Notes: a model not told the origin generated them from the letters alone. Numbered from the stretch's first letter, positions 52,814 through 62,542 are shown. The stretch: DNA of 64,000 nucleotides from Bradyrhizobium prioriisuperbiae (GCF_032397745.1 NZ_CP135921.1:8234501-8298500); one strand, 5' to 3'. A program made the numbers and translations.

Positions 52814-54796
52814 TCACTCCGCCGGTTGCAGGACGCGCACGGCCTTGGCCGGCTTCGGCGCACCGACCCGCAGCCGACGGTCCGACAGTGACAACAAACC
52901 GCCGCACGCCATGATCACCGCGCCAAGCCAGATGAAGAGCACCAGCGGCTTGTGATAGATGCGTACTGCAATCGAGCCGTCGGCATTGGCGTCGCCGAGC
53001 GAGATATAGAGCTGGCTGGCGCCGCGCGTCAGCAACGCGGCTTCGGTGGTGGATGATCCGCGGGTGGTGAAGTTGCGTTTCGACGGCGTCATCACGCCAA
53101 TGGTCTTGCCGTCGAGCGTCACCGTGAAACGTCCGATCATCTCGCGGAAGTTCGGTCCCTGCTGCTGACCGACCTCATTGAGTGTCGCGTTGTAGCCGCT
53201 GATGACAGCGACATCGCCGGGCTTCATCGCAACGATGCGTTCGCTGCTCCACGTGGTCTCGCAGACGACCCCGATCAAGGTGACCCCGAGACCGGCATGC
53301 GCCACAACCGTGCCCCAGGCGGACCGCGGCAATCCACGCGCCCGGCGCAGCGAGATCGACATCGAGCCGCCGAACAGAGCAGTACGCTCCGCCAGGTCAC
53401 TCAATGCGCCGAGAATGACGAACACTCCGAGCCCGATCGCAAGCGGCGCAAACACCGCGCCGCCACGGGTCCAGGCCAGCACCACCGCCACCGCAACAAG
53501 ACCGGCAACGCCGGCGACGATCAGGCGCTGCGCGGCGCCCAGCAGATCGCCGCGCTTCCACGCCAGCAACGGCCCGAACGGGACGGCGAACAACAGCGGC
53601 AGGAACAGCGGTGCGAAGGTCAGGTTGAAGAACGGCGCGCCGACCGAAATCTTGTCGCCATTGATGGTCTCGAGAACCAGCGGATAGAGCGTGCCGATGA
53701 ACACGGTCGCGCAGGCGGTGGTCAGGAACAGATTGTTGAGCACCAGCGCGCCTTCACGCGAGATCGGCGCGAACAGCCCACCCTGCTTCAGTGTGGATGC
53801 CCGCCACGCATACAGTGTCAGGCTGCCGCCGATGAAGAAACACAGGATCAGCAGGATAAAGACGCCGCGCGCCGGATCGGTGGCGAAGGCGTGGACCGAG
53901 GTCAAAACCCCGGAGCGCACCAGGAACGTCCCGAGCAGAGACAGCGAGAAGGTCAGGATCGCCAGCAGGATGGTCCAGATCTTGAGCGCGTCACGTTTTT
54001 CCATCACCAGCGCGGAATGCAGCAGCGCGGTGCCGGCCAGCCAGGGCATCAGTGACGCGTTCTCGACCGGATCCCAAAACCACCAGCCGCCCCAGCCGAG
54101 TTCGTAATAGGCCCAATAGGAGCCCATCGCAATGCCGAGGGTCAGGAAGATCCACGCCACCAGCGTCCAGGGCCGCACCCAGCGCGCCCACGCGGCGTCG
54201 ATGCGGCCTTCGATCAAGGCCGCGACCGCGAAGGAGAACGAAATCGAGAAGCCGACATAACCCAGATAGAGCATCGGCGGATGCACCGCGAGGCCGATGT
54301 CCTGCAGCAGAGGGTTGAGATCGCGGCCTTCGATCGGCGGATTGGCAATCCGAGCGAAGGGATTCGACGTGATCAGGATGAAAAGATAAAACGCGGACGC
54401 GATCCAGGCCTGCACTGCCAGCACATGCGCGCGCAGCGACAGCGGAAGGTTGTTGCCGAACGCCGCGACCATGCCGCCGAACAGCGCGAGGATCAGCACC
54501 CATAGCAGCATCGAGCCTTCGTGGTTGCCCCACACACCACTGATTTTGTAGATCAGCGGCTTCAACGAGTGGGAATTCTCGTACACGTTGACCACCGAAA
54601 AGTCTGACGTCACGTGCAGCGCGACCAGGGCGCCGAACGCCCCCAGGGTAAACACCATTTGCGCAAGCGCGGTCGAGCGGGCGACATCCATCAGCGCCGG
54701 ATCGCGCAGCCGCGCTCCGAGGATCGGCACCAGGGCCTGGATCAGCGCGAGCCCGAGTGCGAGCACCAGGGCATAGTGGCCGGCTTCAGCAATCAT
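52814..54796 (-). CDS. ccmF: Cytochrome c haem lyase subunit CcmF (CycK)
   Basis: A 660-residue polytopic inner-membrane protein with about 14-15 helices. The haem-handling tryptophan-rich (WWD) motif is [23 protein letters not shown] near residue 230, flanked by conserved histidines (GNHEGSM, and a later HAF). With CcmH and CcmI it takes haem from holo-CcmE and attaches it to apocytochrome c. The start overlaps the ccmE stop by 4 nt (ATGA). Confidence 0.97.
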   Translation of the reverse strand: MIAEAGHYALVLALGLALIQALVPILGARLRDPALMDVARSTALAQMVFTLGAFGALVALHVTSDFSVVNVYENSHSLKPLIYKISGVWGNHEGSMLLWVLILALFGGMVAAFGNNLPLSLRAHVLAVQAWIASAFYLFILITSNPFARIANPPIEGRDLNPLLQDIGLAVHPPMLYLGYVGFSISFSFAVAALIEGRIDAAWARWVRPWTLVAWIFLTLGIAMGSYWAYYELGWGGWWFWDPVENASLMPWLAGTALLHSALVMEKRDALKIWTILLAILTFSLSLLGTFLVRSGVLTSVHAFATDPARGVFILLILCFFIGGSLTLYAWRASTLKQGGLFAPISREGALVLNNLFLTTACATVFIGTLYPLVLETINGDKISVGAPFFNLTFAPLFLPLLFAVPFGPLLAWKRGDLLGAAQRLIVAGVAGLVAVAVVLAWTRGGAVFAPLAIGLGVFVILGALSDLAERTALFGGSMSISLRRARGLPRSAWGTVVAHAGLGVTLIGVVCETTWSSERIVAMKPGDVAVISGYNATLNEVGQQQGPNFREMIGRFTVTLDGKTIGVMTPSKRNFTTRGSSTTEAALLTRGASQLYISLGDANADGSIAVRIYHKPLVLFIWLGAVIMACGGLLSLSDRRLRVGAPKPAKAVRVLQPAE

Positions 54797-55281
54797 TTCG
54801 CCGCTCCCTGCGTGTCGGCGGATTTGCTGCCGACCGGTTTCGGGCCGTAGTCGTCCTTCCAGTGGCCCTGCTTCTTCAGCGCCTCGGCGACGTCCTTGGG
54901 CATGTAGGTCTCGTCATGCTTGGCCAGCACGGTGTCGGCCCGGAACACGCCGCTCGCATCGATCGCGCCTTCCGCAACCACCCCCTGCCCCTCGCGGAAC
55001 AAGTCCGGCAGGATGCCCTGATAGGCGACGGGCAGCGTCGCAGCGCCATCAGTCACGTCAAAGGTGGCGGCGAGATGATCGCCGCGAACCACCGATCCCT
55101 GTCGCACCATGCCGCCGAGACGAAACCGCTTGCCCGCCGGAATGTGTTTTTCCGCGGCCATCGACGGTGTCGAGAAGAACACGATGGAGTCGCGCAGCGC
55201 ATTGAGCACCAGTGCCGCGGCGATCGCGAGCACGGCGACCGCGCCTCCGATCAAGGTCAATCGTCGCTGCTTGCGGGTCAT
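54793..55281 (-). CDS. ccmE: Periplasmic haem chaperone CcmE (CycJ)
   Basis: A 162-residue protein with one N-terminal membrane anchor (about 8-28) and an OB-fold domain. The covalent haem-binding His122 and axial Tyr126 are in the motif KHDETYMP. It ferries haem from the CcmABCD complex to CcmF. It sits 27 nt downstream of ccmI and overlaps ccmF by 4 nt. Confidence 0.97.
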   Translation of the reverse strand: MTRKQRRLTLIGGAVAVLAIAAALVLNALRDSIVFFSTPSMAAEKHIPAGKRFRLGGMVRQGSVVRGDHLAATFDVTDGAATLPVAYQGILPDLFREGQGVVAEGAIDASGVFRADTVLAKHDETYMPKDVAEALKKQGHWKDDYGPKPVGSKSADTQGAAK

Positions 55282-55308
55282 GAGCGGTTTCCGCGGAGAC
55301 GTGTCTGG

Positions 55309-56460
55309 TTAGCCATCAAGTCCAAGGCCTTTCAGTCCGTCGTTCAGTTGTTTCAGCCGATCCGCATCGCTCGCAACAGCCGCCCGCGCATCGACCAGTG
55401 CCGCGCGCGCCTTGTCGGCCTCGCCCAACACCATATAGGCGCGCACCAGACGCAGCCACCCCTCGACGTCATTGCCGTTCTGCTGCAGGCGCGTTGCCAG
55501 CCGATCGACCATGCCGCGGATCATTGCATTGCGGTCGTTCTCCGCCATGCCTTTGACCGACGCGATGTCCTGGTCCGACAGCGCCGGCGCGACCGCCCCC
55601 GAACGCACGCCGGGATTTGCCGCTGGACTTGTCGCGTTACCTGCGCCCGCAACACGCGTCAGCGCCGATTGAACCAGCGGACGCCATGGCGCATCGGCCG
55701 GCGCGCTCGCGAGCATGGCCTGCCATATTGCAGCAGCGTCGGTGGCACGGCCGTCCTGCTCGGCGGCAAGACCAAGAAAATAACGTGCCTTCACCTCGTC
55801 AGCGCTCAACGCAACTGCGCGCTCGAATTCCACCTTGGCTTCGGCGGTGACCACACCATTGGCCGCCGCCGCGATGGCTTCGCCGAGATCGGCCCGGCTT
55901 GCGGCAGTCTCGCCGCTGTAGGTGATGGAGCGCCGGAACGCCTGCACTGCATCGTCGAAACGGCCGAGTTTGATCAGGACCGGCGCCAGCACCTGCCAAC
56001 CGCGGCCATCGGTGGGATTCTTCTCCAGGTGCGCTTCGACCTGCGCCACGAGATTGTCCAGCGACGCCGTTGCCGCCGGCTGCCGGGCGCGCTCCGCAAG
56101 CGGAAAATCCGGCAACTGCGGCGATCCCAGCGAGAGATAGAACGTAACAGCGATGAGCGGCAACCCGATCAGGGCCACGATCGACACGGCGCGGCGGAAA
56201 GCCAGGCGCGGCGCGGCGAGGGCCGCACCCTCAGAATCGGATGCCGCAATCAGCCGCCGTCCGATTTCGACCCGCGCGGCCGCAGCCTCCGATGCACCAA
56301 TCAGCCCGGCGCTCTTGTCGCGGTCGATCTCAGCCAGTTGATCCTTGTAGACCACAGTCTCGCTGCCGCCGCGATCGGACTCGTTTCGACGTCCCAGCGG
56401 CCACAGCACGGCGAAAACCGCCGCCACCGTCATCAAGGCGAGAACAAACCAGAGCGACAT
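55309..56460 (-). CDS. ccmI: Cytochrome c maturation protein CcmI (CycH)
   Basis: A 383-residue protein with two transmembrane helices (about 1-22 and 95-115), separated by a cytoplasmic loop, and a periplasmic TPR-rich C-terminal half (about 135-380), which in the family binds the C-terminus of apocytochromes c. It begins the ccmIEFH operon. The promoter is presumably in the 117-bp gap to the next gene upstream. Confidence 0.93.
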   Translation of the reverse strand: MSLWFVLALMTVAAVFAVLWPLGRRNESDRGGSETVVYKDQLAEIDRDKSAGLIGASEAAAARVEIGRRLIAASDSEGAALAAPRLAFRRAVSIVALIGLPLIAVTFYLSLGSPQLPDFPLAERARQPAATASLDNLVAQVEAHLEKNPTDGRGWQVLAPVLIKLGRFDDAVQAFRRSITYSGETAASRADLGEAIAAAANGVVTAEAKVEFERAVALSADEVKARYFLGLAAEQDGRATDAAAIWQAMLASAPADAPWRPLVQSALTRVAGAGNATSPAANPGVRSGAVAPALSDQDIASVKGMAENDRNAMIRGMVDRLATRLQQNGNDVEGWLRLVRAYMVLGEADKARAALVDARAAVASDADRLKQLNDGLKGLGLDG

Positions 56461-56577
56461 CAGTCAAGTTCCGCGGCGCGCATCACCGAGCTTCGAGGCC
56501 CGGGTTACAACATGACTGGAACCGCGGCGCAATTGACTTTTCCGGTAGATAAAGCCCTGAAAAATCAAGAAATCGGC

Positions 56578-57987
56578 TCAACCCGCGCGGGAACTCTTGC
56601 GCTCGCCGGCAATCGCCACATCGGCGGCTTTTCGCATCAAGGACGCGTAGTCGTGGCCGAACAGCACATCGCAGAAGCGCACCGCAGCGTCCATCTGCAT
56701 CTGCCGGAACGGGCGCGTTTTTGCGTCGCTCGCTCGCAGGGAATCCACCAGCGCCTCGGTCGCTGCTTCGATGTAGTGCTGCAGATCGGAGAACGTCCGC
56801 AGCGTCATTTCGTTGATGGCGAGTTCACTGGCGTAAGTGCGACAAACCGCGACGAAATCGATCAGCGCGACGGTCTCCTCGATTTCGGACGGATCGAGCT
56901 TGGAGCCGGCATGGATGTCCTTGTCGGGCCGCTGACGCAGCAACCGCCTGACACGGCCGGGCACGCTCTCGATTTCCGACTTGAGCATGCTGGAAATGTC
57001 CACCCGGATCGCCGAAAGGCCTTTGCCCCAGGCCGATTCGGTGCGGATGTCGAGTTCGGCCCGCAGACCGCGCACGCCGTCGTGAATGGTCTTGAGATGA
57101 TGCGACAGGCTGTCCAGGCGGCCCTGCTTCATATCCAGCCGCAGATCGGCGACCATGCGCGACAGATCGTGGAGCACCATGGTCACCGCGATGCTATAGG
57201 TCGTGGCCGCAACACGGATCTCGTCATCGGAGCCCGCAACCGCAATCGCAAGCCGGATCACCTGCCAGGGCAGTGCCAGTCGCTTCATCAGCAGCGACAG
57301 CGTGAAAGGCAGCACCTGCGGCGTCTGCAGCGAGGGGACATTCATCGCGGTCTGCACCGAAGCGAGGTGAGAGTCCGCCAGGTTGCGAAGGTTGCTCTGG
57401 ATACGGGCGCCGAATATCTCCAGCGCGTCCCGGCTTTTGAGCACCGCCGCGATCGAGTGCAGATCCTCCATCACGCTCGGGCCGCCGATTCGGCTCGCGC
57501 TGCGCTGATCGGCACCACCTCCCGCAGGAGACGTCATCTTGTCGATTGCCGCCACCGTGGCAGCCTGGATCTTGCGAACGGCCTGCTCGACCGCCGGCCC
57601 CGATGCGGGCGCCGGCTGGCTCCTGATCGTCGATTCGAATTCCGCGACGTCGCTCACGATCGCTTCGCGCGCCAGCCAGTTCCAAACTGAAGCGAGCGAG
57701 CCACGCCGGATCTGGCCTGGTCGCACGGCGGCATTGGTGTCCACCAGAAAGGCTTCAAGGGGACGAAACACCAGCCGGGACGGCTCATCGCCGCTTCGGG
57801 GACGCTCATTGTCATCAGAAGCGCGCACGATCAGACGCAGTTGCTCCAGCACCAGCGAAGCAACGGCAACATCGGTGCCGCGCTCGATGGCGCGCTCGAA
57901 CTCCCGCATCAGCAGCGCCTGGGATTTGGGCGGAAGCTGCGCGAGATAGCCCCTGAGCCGCTCAATCGCCGATGTCGTTAGTCCCAT
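56578..57987 (-). CDS. Conserved protein of unknown function
   Basis: A 469-residue, mostly alpha-helical, soluble protein (MGLTTSAIERLRGYLAQLPPK at the N-terminus, split over the first helix). No signal peptide, membrane segment or catalytic motif is visible; the middle contains heptad-like segments around residues 290-360 (LHDLSRMVADLRLDMK...). I recognise no domain. It lies upstream of ccmI on the same strand but 117 bp away, so it is probably a separate unit. The reading frame has strong GC3 bias like its neighbours, supporting that it is a real gene. Confidence 0.8.
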   Translation of the reverse strand: MGLTTSAIERLRGYLAQLPPKSQALLMREFERAIERGTDVAVASLVLEQLRLIVRASDDNERPRSGDEPSRLVFRPLEAFLVDTNAAVRPGQIRRGSLASVWNWLAREAIVSDVAEFESTIRSQPAPASGPAVEQAVRKIQAATVAAIDKMTSPAGGGADQRSASRIGGPSVMEDLHSIAAVLKSRDALEIFGARIQSNLRNLADSHLASVQTAMNVPSLQTPQVLPFTLSLLMKRLALPWQVIRLAIAVAGSDDEIRVAATTYSIAVTMVLHDLSRMVADLRLDMKQGRLDSLSHHLKTIHDGVRGLRAELDIRTESAWGKGLSAIRVDISSMLKSEIESVPGRVRRLLRQRPDKDIHAGSKLDPSEIEETVALIDFVAVCRTYASELAINEMTLRTFSDLQHYIEAATEALVDSLRASDAKTRPFRQMQMDAAVRFCDVLFGHDYASLMRKAADVAIAGERKSSRAG

Positions 57988-58120
57988 AAGCCGATGATCC
58001 GGTCGAATGCCTGTTCACATGCGATGGCCCAAGCGGGCCCGCCCGGGTTTCATACCAGCCCCGGTGTTAAGAACGCGTTGAGGAACAACGGTTTGGGCGC
58101 GACGGAAGACCTGTAACGCC

Positions 58121-58720
58121 TCAGCCCTGCCGCCGCTTGCGGAAGGCCGCGACCTTGTGGCGGTTGCCACACACCGCCATGCTGCACCAGCGTCGCCGGT
58201 GTGACTTGGTGCGGTCGTAGAACCACAATGTGCAGGAGGCATCCTCGCACTTGCGGACGAGGTCGAAGTTCCCATTGGCCAGCAGATCCGCGGCCGCTTC
58301 GGCCACCGGTGCGAGCAACTGCGCAGGGGTATCCTGCCCGCGCCGGCGCTCAAGGCGCATCCCGGCGCCGTCCACGACCAGCTCAGGATGGCTCGCAGCC
58401 TGCGCCATCAGTCGGTTGAGCGGCGACGGATCAATGGCTTCCCCGTTCTTCCGGCGGGCCACCAGGTCACGGACCGTCTCGCGCAACGACCGGCCCGCGT
58501 CCAGCAAGCCCACCGTCCGCGCATTGTCCAGGACCTGCTTCGACCACCAGCGCCCGTGGATCAGCCACGCTCCGACATCCGCGTCGGACATCAGGGCATC
58601 CCGCGGTTGACCATCGATCTGGGCAATCGTGTTCAGCAGATCCAACGCAGGGTGATCCGCTTCGATCAAGGGATGAAAGTTTCGGTGGCCGTCGTCATCG
58701 GCGGATGTGGTTGTTTTCAT
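58121..58720 (-). CDS. CGNR zinc-finger (ABATE-domain) transcriptional regulator
   Basis: A 199-residue regulator: N-terminal ABATE stress-induced domain (DHPALDLLNTIAQ at about 24-36) and a C-terminal CGNR zinc finger with KCEDASC...RWCSMAVCGNRHK; four cysteines are available for zinc. ATG 58720 gives the normal family start; an upstream extension would overlap the operator repeats. It diverges from the alpha/beta hydrolase, and the shared gap carries three copies of GTAACCYTTA, so it likely represses itself and the hydrolase. Confidence 0.9.
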   Translation of the reverse strand: MKTTTSADDDGHRNFHPLIEADHPALDLLNTIAQIDGQPRDALMSDADVGAWLIHGRWWSKQVLDNARTVGLLDAGRSLRETVRDLVARRKNGEAIDPSPLNRLMAQAASHPELVVDGAGMRLERRRGQDTPAQLLAPVAEAAADLLANGNFDLVRKCEDASCTLWFYDRTKSHRRRWCSMAVCGNRHKVAAFRKRRQG

Positions 58721-58730
58721 AGCCAGAAAT

Positions 58731-58794
58731 GTAACCCTTAAAATATCATTTGACAAGTTACAATGTAACCTTAAAAAATACATTTAAAGGTTAC
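58731..58794. promoter_or_regulatory. Three GTAACC(C/T)TTA repeats between the CGNR regulator and hydrolase
   Basis: GTAACCCTTA at 58731-58740, GTAACCTTA at 58765-58773, and the inverted copy TAAAGGTTAC at 58785-58794, inside an AT-rich 87-bp divergent gap. The repeat is unlike surrounding DNA. It is a good candidate for the CGNR regulator's binding sites, overlapping promoters of both genes. Confidence 0.6.
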
Positions 58795-58807
58795 AAAGGA
58801 GATCTCG

Positions 58808-59704
58808 ATGCCGATCACTTCTCAACTGCCTTCTATTCCCCGTGCCGCACTGCGGACCGTCGAGGCTGACGGAGTCAGCGTGTTCTATCGCGAGGCCGGG
58901 CCAGCCGACGCACCCGTCATCCTGCTGCTGCATGGCTTTGCCAGTTCGTCCCATATGTTCCGGGAGCTGATCCCGCGGCTTGCCAGCCACTACCGGGTCA
59001 TCGCTCCCGATATGCCGGGCTTCGGATTCACCACGGTGCCGGCCGCGCGCAACTACACCTACACGTTCGATGCACTGGCCAAGACCGTGCAGGCGTTCGT
59101 AGAGCAACTCGGACTGAAGCGCTATGCGGTTTATGTGTTCGACTACGGTGCCCCGGTCGGATTTCGGCTGGCACTCGCGCAGCCCGAGCGGATCAGCGCG
59201 ATCGTCTCTCAGAACGGCAACGCCTATGAAGAGGGCCTGGGCGATGCATGGGGACCGGTTCGACGCTACTGGGCAAACCCCATAGCGGAAAACCGCGAGA
59301 CTCTGCGCGCCGCCTTCACCCTTGAAGGTCAGCGCTCCGACTATCTCGCCGGCGTCAGCAATCCGCAGAGCGTCGCGCCTGAAGCCTATTTTCTCGATAC
59401 CGCGCTGCTGCAGCGTCCAGGCAACGCCGACATTCAGCTCGACCTGTTCCTCGACTACGCGTCCAACATCAAGCTTTACCCGGACTTCCAGGCCTACTTC
59501 CGCGCAGCCAAGCCGCCGCTGCTGGCGATCTGGGGCAAGCACGATCCCTACTTCATCCCACCGGGCGCGGAAGCCTATCGCCGCGACAATCCCAATGCGC
59601 GGATGCAATTTCTCGACACCGGACACTGCGCACTGGAGACCCATGTCGATGACATCGCCGGCGCGATCCACGAGCTTTTGAGCGACGGCGCTTCGCAGAG
59701 CTGA
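58808..59704 (+). CDS. Alpha/beta hydrolase of the haloalkane-dehalogenase/epoxide-hydrolase type
   Basis: A 298-residue hydrolase. The oxyanion-hole motif is LLHGFASSS. The nucleophile elbow is VFDYGAPVG with Asp112 where serine hydrolases have Ser, as in haloalkane dehalogenases, fluoroacetate dehalogenases and epoxide hydrolases. A second acid is in IWGKHDPYF and the catalytic His in TGHCALE. A cap domain lies about 140-220. A good Shine-Dalgarno (AAAGGAG) precedes ATG 58808. It is divergent from the CGNR regulator and ends in a terminator; the inducing xenobiotic or metabolite is unknown. Confidence 0.9.
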   Translation: MPITSQLPSIPRAALRTVEADGVSVFYREAGPADAPVILLLHGFASSSHMFRELIPRLASHYRVIAPDMPGFGFTTVPAARNYTYTFDALAKTVQAFVEQLGLKRYAVYVFDYGAPVGFRLALAQPERISAIVSQNGNAYEEGLGDAWGPVRRYWANPIAENRETLRAAFTLEGQRSDYLAGVSNPQSVAPEAYFLDTALLQRPGNADIQLDLFLDYASNIKLYPDFQAYFRAAKPPLLAIWGKHDPYFIPPGAEAYRRDNPNARMQFLDTGHCALETHVDDIAGAIHELLSDGASQS

Positions 59705-59722
59705 CAGCATCACAAACAAAAC

Positions 59723-59750
59723 CCGCCCGGTGCAAACCGGGCGGTTCATT
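59723..59750 (+). terminator. Rho-independent terminator after the alpha/beta hydrolase
   Basis: Arms 59723-59731 and 59736-59744 (CCGCCCGGT and ACCGGGCGG) make a 9-bp stem with a GCAA tetraloop, followed by TTCATTTT. It ends plus-strand transcription before the convergent lipoprotein gene. Confidence 0.8.
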
Positions 59751-59773
59751 TTCGGAGACGATGGACCGCGACG

Positions 59774-60247
59774 TTACGACAGCGCCGTCCAGGTGCCGTC
59801 GGGATTGCGGCAGGCGGTGCCGCGCGCGATCTGCGGCTGGCCGTCCATATAAATGGTATGACTGAACGAGCGGCACTTGGTGCCGCGCTGATCGTAAGCC
59901 GGGCCCGGAACGATGTTGCCATAGCGGCCGGAATCCGGATTGCGCCAAGCCACCGGCGCGCCCGACCGTCCGGTCTCCAGGGCATTCATCTGTGCCTCAT
60001 AGGCATAACGCTTGTCGTCGTCGTCCATCGCGGCGCCAATCCGGTTGCCGATCAGGCCGCCGATCGCCGCACCCGCAAGAGCCGCGCCCACCCGCTCACC
60101 CGGCCCCTTGCCGATCGCAGACCCGATCAGGGCGCCAGCCAATGCGCCGCCGGCGGTGCCGGCATTTTCTTTCGGTCCGCTATTGGCGGCGCATCCCGCC
60201 AGCGCGAACGCCGTGACCGCCAGAACAACGGCTTTGGATTTCAACAT
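59774..60247 (-). CDS. Glycine-zipper surface lipoprotein (17-kDa antigen-like)
   Basis: A 157-residue lipoprotein. A signal peptide with lipobox LAGC puts Cys19 at the mature N-terminus. A glycine-zipper stretch (about 30-75, GGALAGALIGSAIG and repeats) would insert in a membrane. The C-terminal half carries CRSFSHTIYMDGQ and ARGTACRNPDGTW, typical of RT0821/Lpp0805-type surface proteins. It is likely outer-membrane or periplasmic. The function is unknown; such proteins influence envelope integrity. Confidence 0.88.
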   Translation of the reverse strand: MLKSKAVVLAVTAFALAGCAANSGPKENAGTAGGALAGALIGSAIGKGPGERVGAALAGAAIGGLIGNRIGAAMDDDDKRYAYEAQMNALETGRSGAPVAWRNPDSGRYGNIVPGPAYDQRGTKCRSFSHTIYMDGQPQIARGTACRNPDGTWTALS

Positions 60248-60384
60248 GTGTCCCCTCGTGTTGAAGCGTCATTCCCGGCACAACCACATCCCCGTACCGC
60301 GAACGTCGCTTAGCGGGCTCAAAACCCGCAGCCAGCAGGAACGAAACGATTCGGGCGGAAGTCCGACAGGTATTGTGGCGAAAT

Positions 60385-61782
60385 TCATGCGGCCGGCAGG
60401 ATCAGCTCGGCGCGCAGGCCGCCGATCGGCGACGTGCCGAGCGACAGGTTTCCCTGATACAGCGCCGCAAGCTCGACAATGATGGACAAGCCAAGGCCGG
60501 ACCCTGGTTTCGACTCGTCGAGACGCTGGCCACGCCGCGCGACCTGCGTCCGCTCCGCCGGCGACAAGCCCGGACCATCGTCGTCGACGATGATATGCAG
60601 CATCGGCGGCCGGTCCGCGGTCAAAACATTCACCATCACCTCGATGAACACGCGCGACCGCGCCCACTTGCAGGCGTTGTCGACCAGATTGCCGACCATC
60701 TCTTCCAGGTCCTGGCGCTCGCCACGAAATTTCGCCTGCTCGTTCCCCTCAACGTCGATGGCGATATCCTTGTCGCGATGAATCTTTTCCATGGTCCGGC
60801 GCAAGCCCTCGATGACGGGCGTGACGTCGGTAATGGTCCCCACCACGGTAACCCGGGCGGCGATGCGCGCGCGCTCGAGATGGTGGGCAACCTGATCGCG
60901 CATCACGTCGGCCTGCTCCAGCACCTTGGAGGCGAACGGATCGGCGCCGTGCACATTGGCCTCGTTGACGATCACCGACAGCGGCGTCTTGATCGCGTGG
61001 GCGAGATTTCCGACGTGGGTTCGTGCCCGTTCGACGATCTCCCGATTGGCGTCGATCAGCGCATTGGTCTCGCGCGCCAGCGGCGCGATCTCCACCGGAA
61101 ATTCGCCCTCGAGACGTTCGGCGCGACCGGAGCGGATCGCCGCCAGAGAATCCGAAATGCGCTTGAGCGGCGCGAGGCCAAACCGGACCTGGAAGATGGT
61201 GGTGAACACCAGGACCAGCGTCAGGGTGAGAAAGGTGCCGCCGAGATAGTAGTCGAAGGTCCGCGTCTCATCGACAATCTCGGTGGCATCGCCGGCAACC
61301 GTCACCAGGAACTTGCCGTCGCTGCCGAAATCCACCTGCCGCTCGACAATGCGCAGGCGCTGGTCTTCCGGCCCGCTGACGTAGCCAATGCGAACACCGG
61401 CCGGCGTCAGAGTGCCGGTGGTATCGTCGAGCTTCGTGAGCTGCTTGTCCCATAGCGAGCGGGACGAACGGACGTCCACCTTGTCGGAATCGACGCGGGC
61501 GATCTGCCAGTACCAGCCGGACAGCGGGATCTCGAACAGCGGCTCGCCCAGCGACTGGAAGGGATGGTCGGCGCCGGGTTCATCCGGCGTCGCGGCTTCG
61601 GCGATCAGGGTGCGAAGATAAAGATTGAGACGGCGGTCGAAGGACCGCTCGACCGCCTGACGATAGACCGACGACAGTACGAAGCCGGTGATGACCAGAA
61701 TAACCACCACCCACGCGGTTGCCGAAAGGAACAGGCGGGTGGCGAGCGAGCTGGTGCCCCGCTTCCGAAGCTCGTGATCCAT
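60385..61782 (-). CDS. Two-component sensor histidine kinase (PhoQ-like layout)
   Basis: A 465-residue kinase. Transmembrane helices at about 20-40 and 181-199 enclose a periplasmic sensor of about 140 residues; a HAMP-like linker (about 200-250) precedes the H-box His262 (NLAHAIKTPLSV), which has IKTP where many kinases have LRTP. The N-box is NLVDNACKWA, followed by DDGPGL and GSGLGLSI. It lies 88 nt downstream of the response regulator gene and is probably co-transcribed with it. The signal is unknown. Confidence 0.92.
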   Translation of the reverse strand: MDHELRKRGTSSLATRLFLSATAWVVVILVITGFVLSSVYRQAVERSFDRRLNLYLRTLIAEAATPDEPGADHPFQSLGEPLFEIPLSGWYWQIARVDSDKVDVRSSRSLWDKQLTKLDDTTGTLTPAGVRIGYVSGPEDQRLRIVERQVDFGSDGKFLVTVAGDATEIVDETRTFDYYLGGTFLTLTLVLVFTTIFQVRFGLAPLKRISDSLAAIRSGRAERLEGEFPVEIAPLARETNALIDANREIVERARTHVGNLAHAIKTPLSVIVNEANVHGADPFASKVLEQADVMRDQVAHHLERARIAARVTVVGTITDVTPVIEGLRRTMEKIHRDKDIAIDVEGNEQAKFRGERQDLEEMVGNLVDNACKWARSRVFIEVMVNVLTADRPPMLHIIVDDDGPGLSPAERTQVARRGQRLDESKPGSGLGLSIIVELAALYQGNLSLGTSPIGGLRAELILPAA

Positions 61783-61870
61783 CGCGGCAATCTCTCACAC
61801 GAGGTTCGGAAGCAAAAGGGGCACGAGCAATTTTATGCCCCCTCGCGCCGCCTTAGAAGCGGGCGCAATA

Positions 61871-62542
61871 CTAGCGTGCGTCGACCGGGGGTGTGAGCAA
61901 GTAGCCGAGCCCGCGCACGGTCTGGATGATGTCGACATCGAGCTTCTTGCGGATCCGTCCGACAAAAACCTCGATGGTGTTGGAGTCGCGGTCGAAGTCC
62001 TGATCATACAGATGCTCGACCAGTTCGGTGCGCGACACCACCCGGCCGGAGTGATGCATCAGATAGGCCAGCAAGCGATATTCATGGGAGGTCATCTTGA
62101 TCGGATTACCGTCGACGCTGACGCGGCCGGTCCGGGTATCGAGCCGCACCGGCCCACAGGTCAATTCGCTTTGCGCATGCCCGGTCGAGCGGCGCAGCAG
62201 CGCACGGATGCGCGCCAGAACCTCTTCGAGATGGAAAGGCTTCGGAACGTAGTCGTCGGCGCCGGCGTCGAAGCCCTGCACCTTGTCGCTCCAGCGATCC
62301 CGCGCGGTCAGGATCAGCACCGGCATCGCGCGCCCATTGCGCCGCCACGCCTCCAGCACCGAGATGCCATCCATCTTCGGCAGACCAATGTCGAGCACGA
62401 CGGCATCATAGGGCTCGGTGTCTCCGAGGAAGTGGCCTTCTTCGCCATCGAACGCGCGATCGACCACATAGCCTGCATCGGTCAGCGCGGTGGTGAGCTG
62501 ACGATTGAGATCGGGATCATCTTCAACGACAAGAAGGCGCAA
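61871..62542 (-). CDS. OmpR-family response regulator (PhoP-like)
   Basis: A 223-residue regulator: receiver with MRLLVVEDDPD, phospho-acceptor Asp51 (VVLDIGLPKMDG) and Lys in VPKPFHLEE; winged-helix domain ending RGLGYLL. The start codon is TTG (62542) with GGAGACGAT upstream, giving the exact canonical N-terminus. It pairs with the kinase downstream. It diverges from the trypsin-like gene across a 277-bp gap (62543-62819) in which I see no gene. Confidence 0.93.
   Translation of the reverse strand: MRLLVVEDDPDLNRQLTTALTDAGYVVDRAFDGEEGHFLGDTEPYDAVVLDIGLPKMDGISVLEAWRRNGRAMPVLILTARDRWSDKVQGFDAGADDYVPKPFHLEEVLARIRALLRRSTGHAQSELTCGPVRLDTRTGRVSVDGNPIKMTSHEYRLLAYLMHHSGRVVSRTELVEHLYDQDFDRDSNTIEVFVGRIRKKLDVDIIQTVRGLGYLLTPPVDAR

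Noticed and set aside
54757..57690. A 977-codon plus-strand open frame opposite ccmE, ccmI and the unknown gene
   Set aside because: Antisense shadow of high-GC coding sequence; ccmE and ccmI on the minus strand have clear family motifs.
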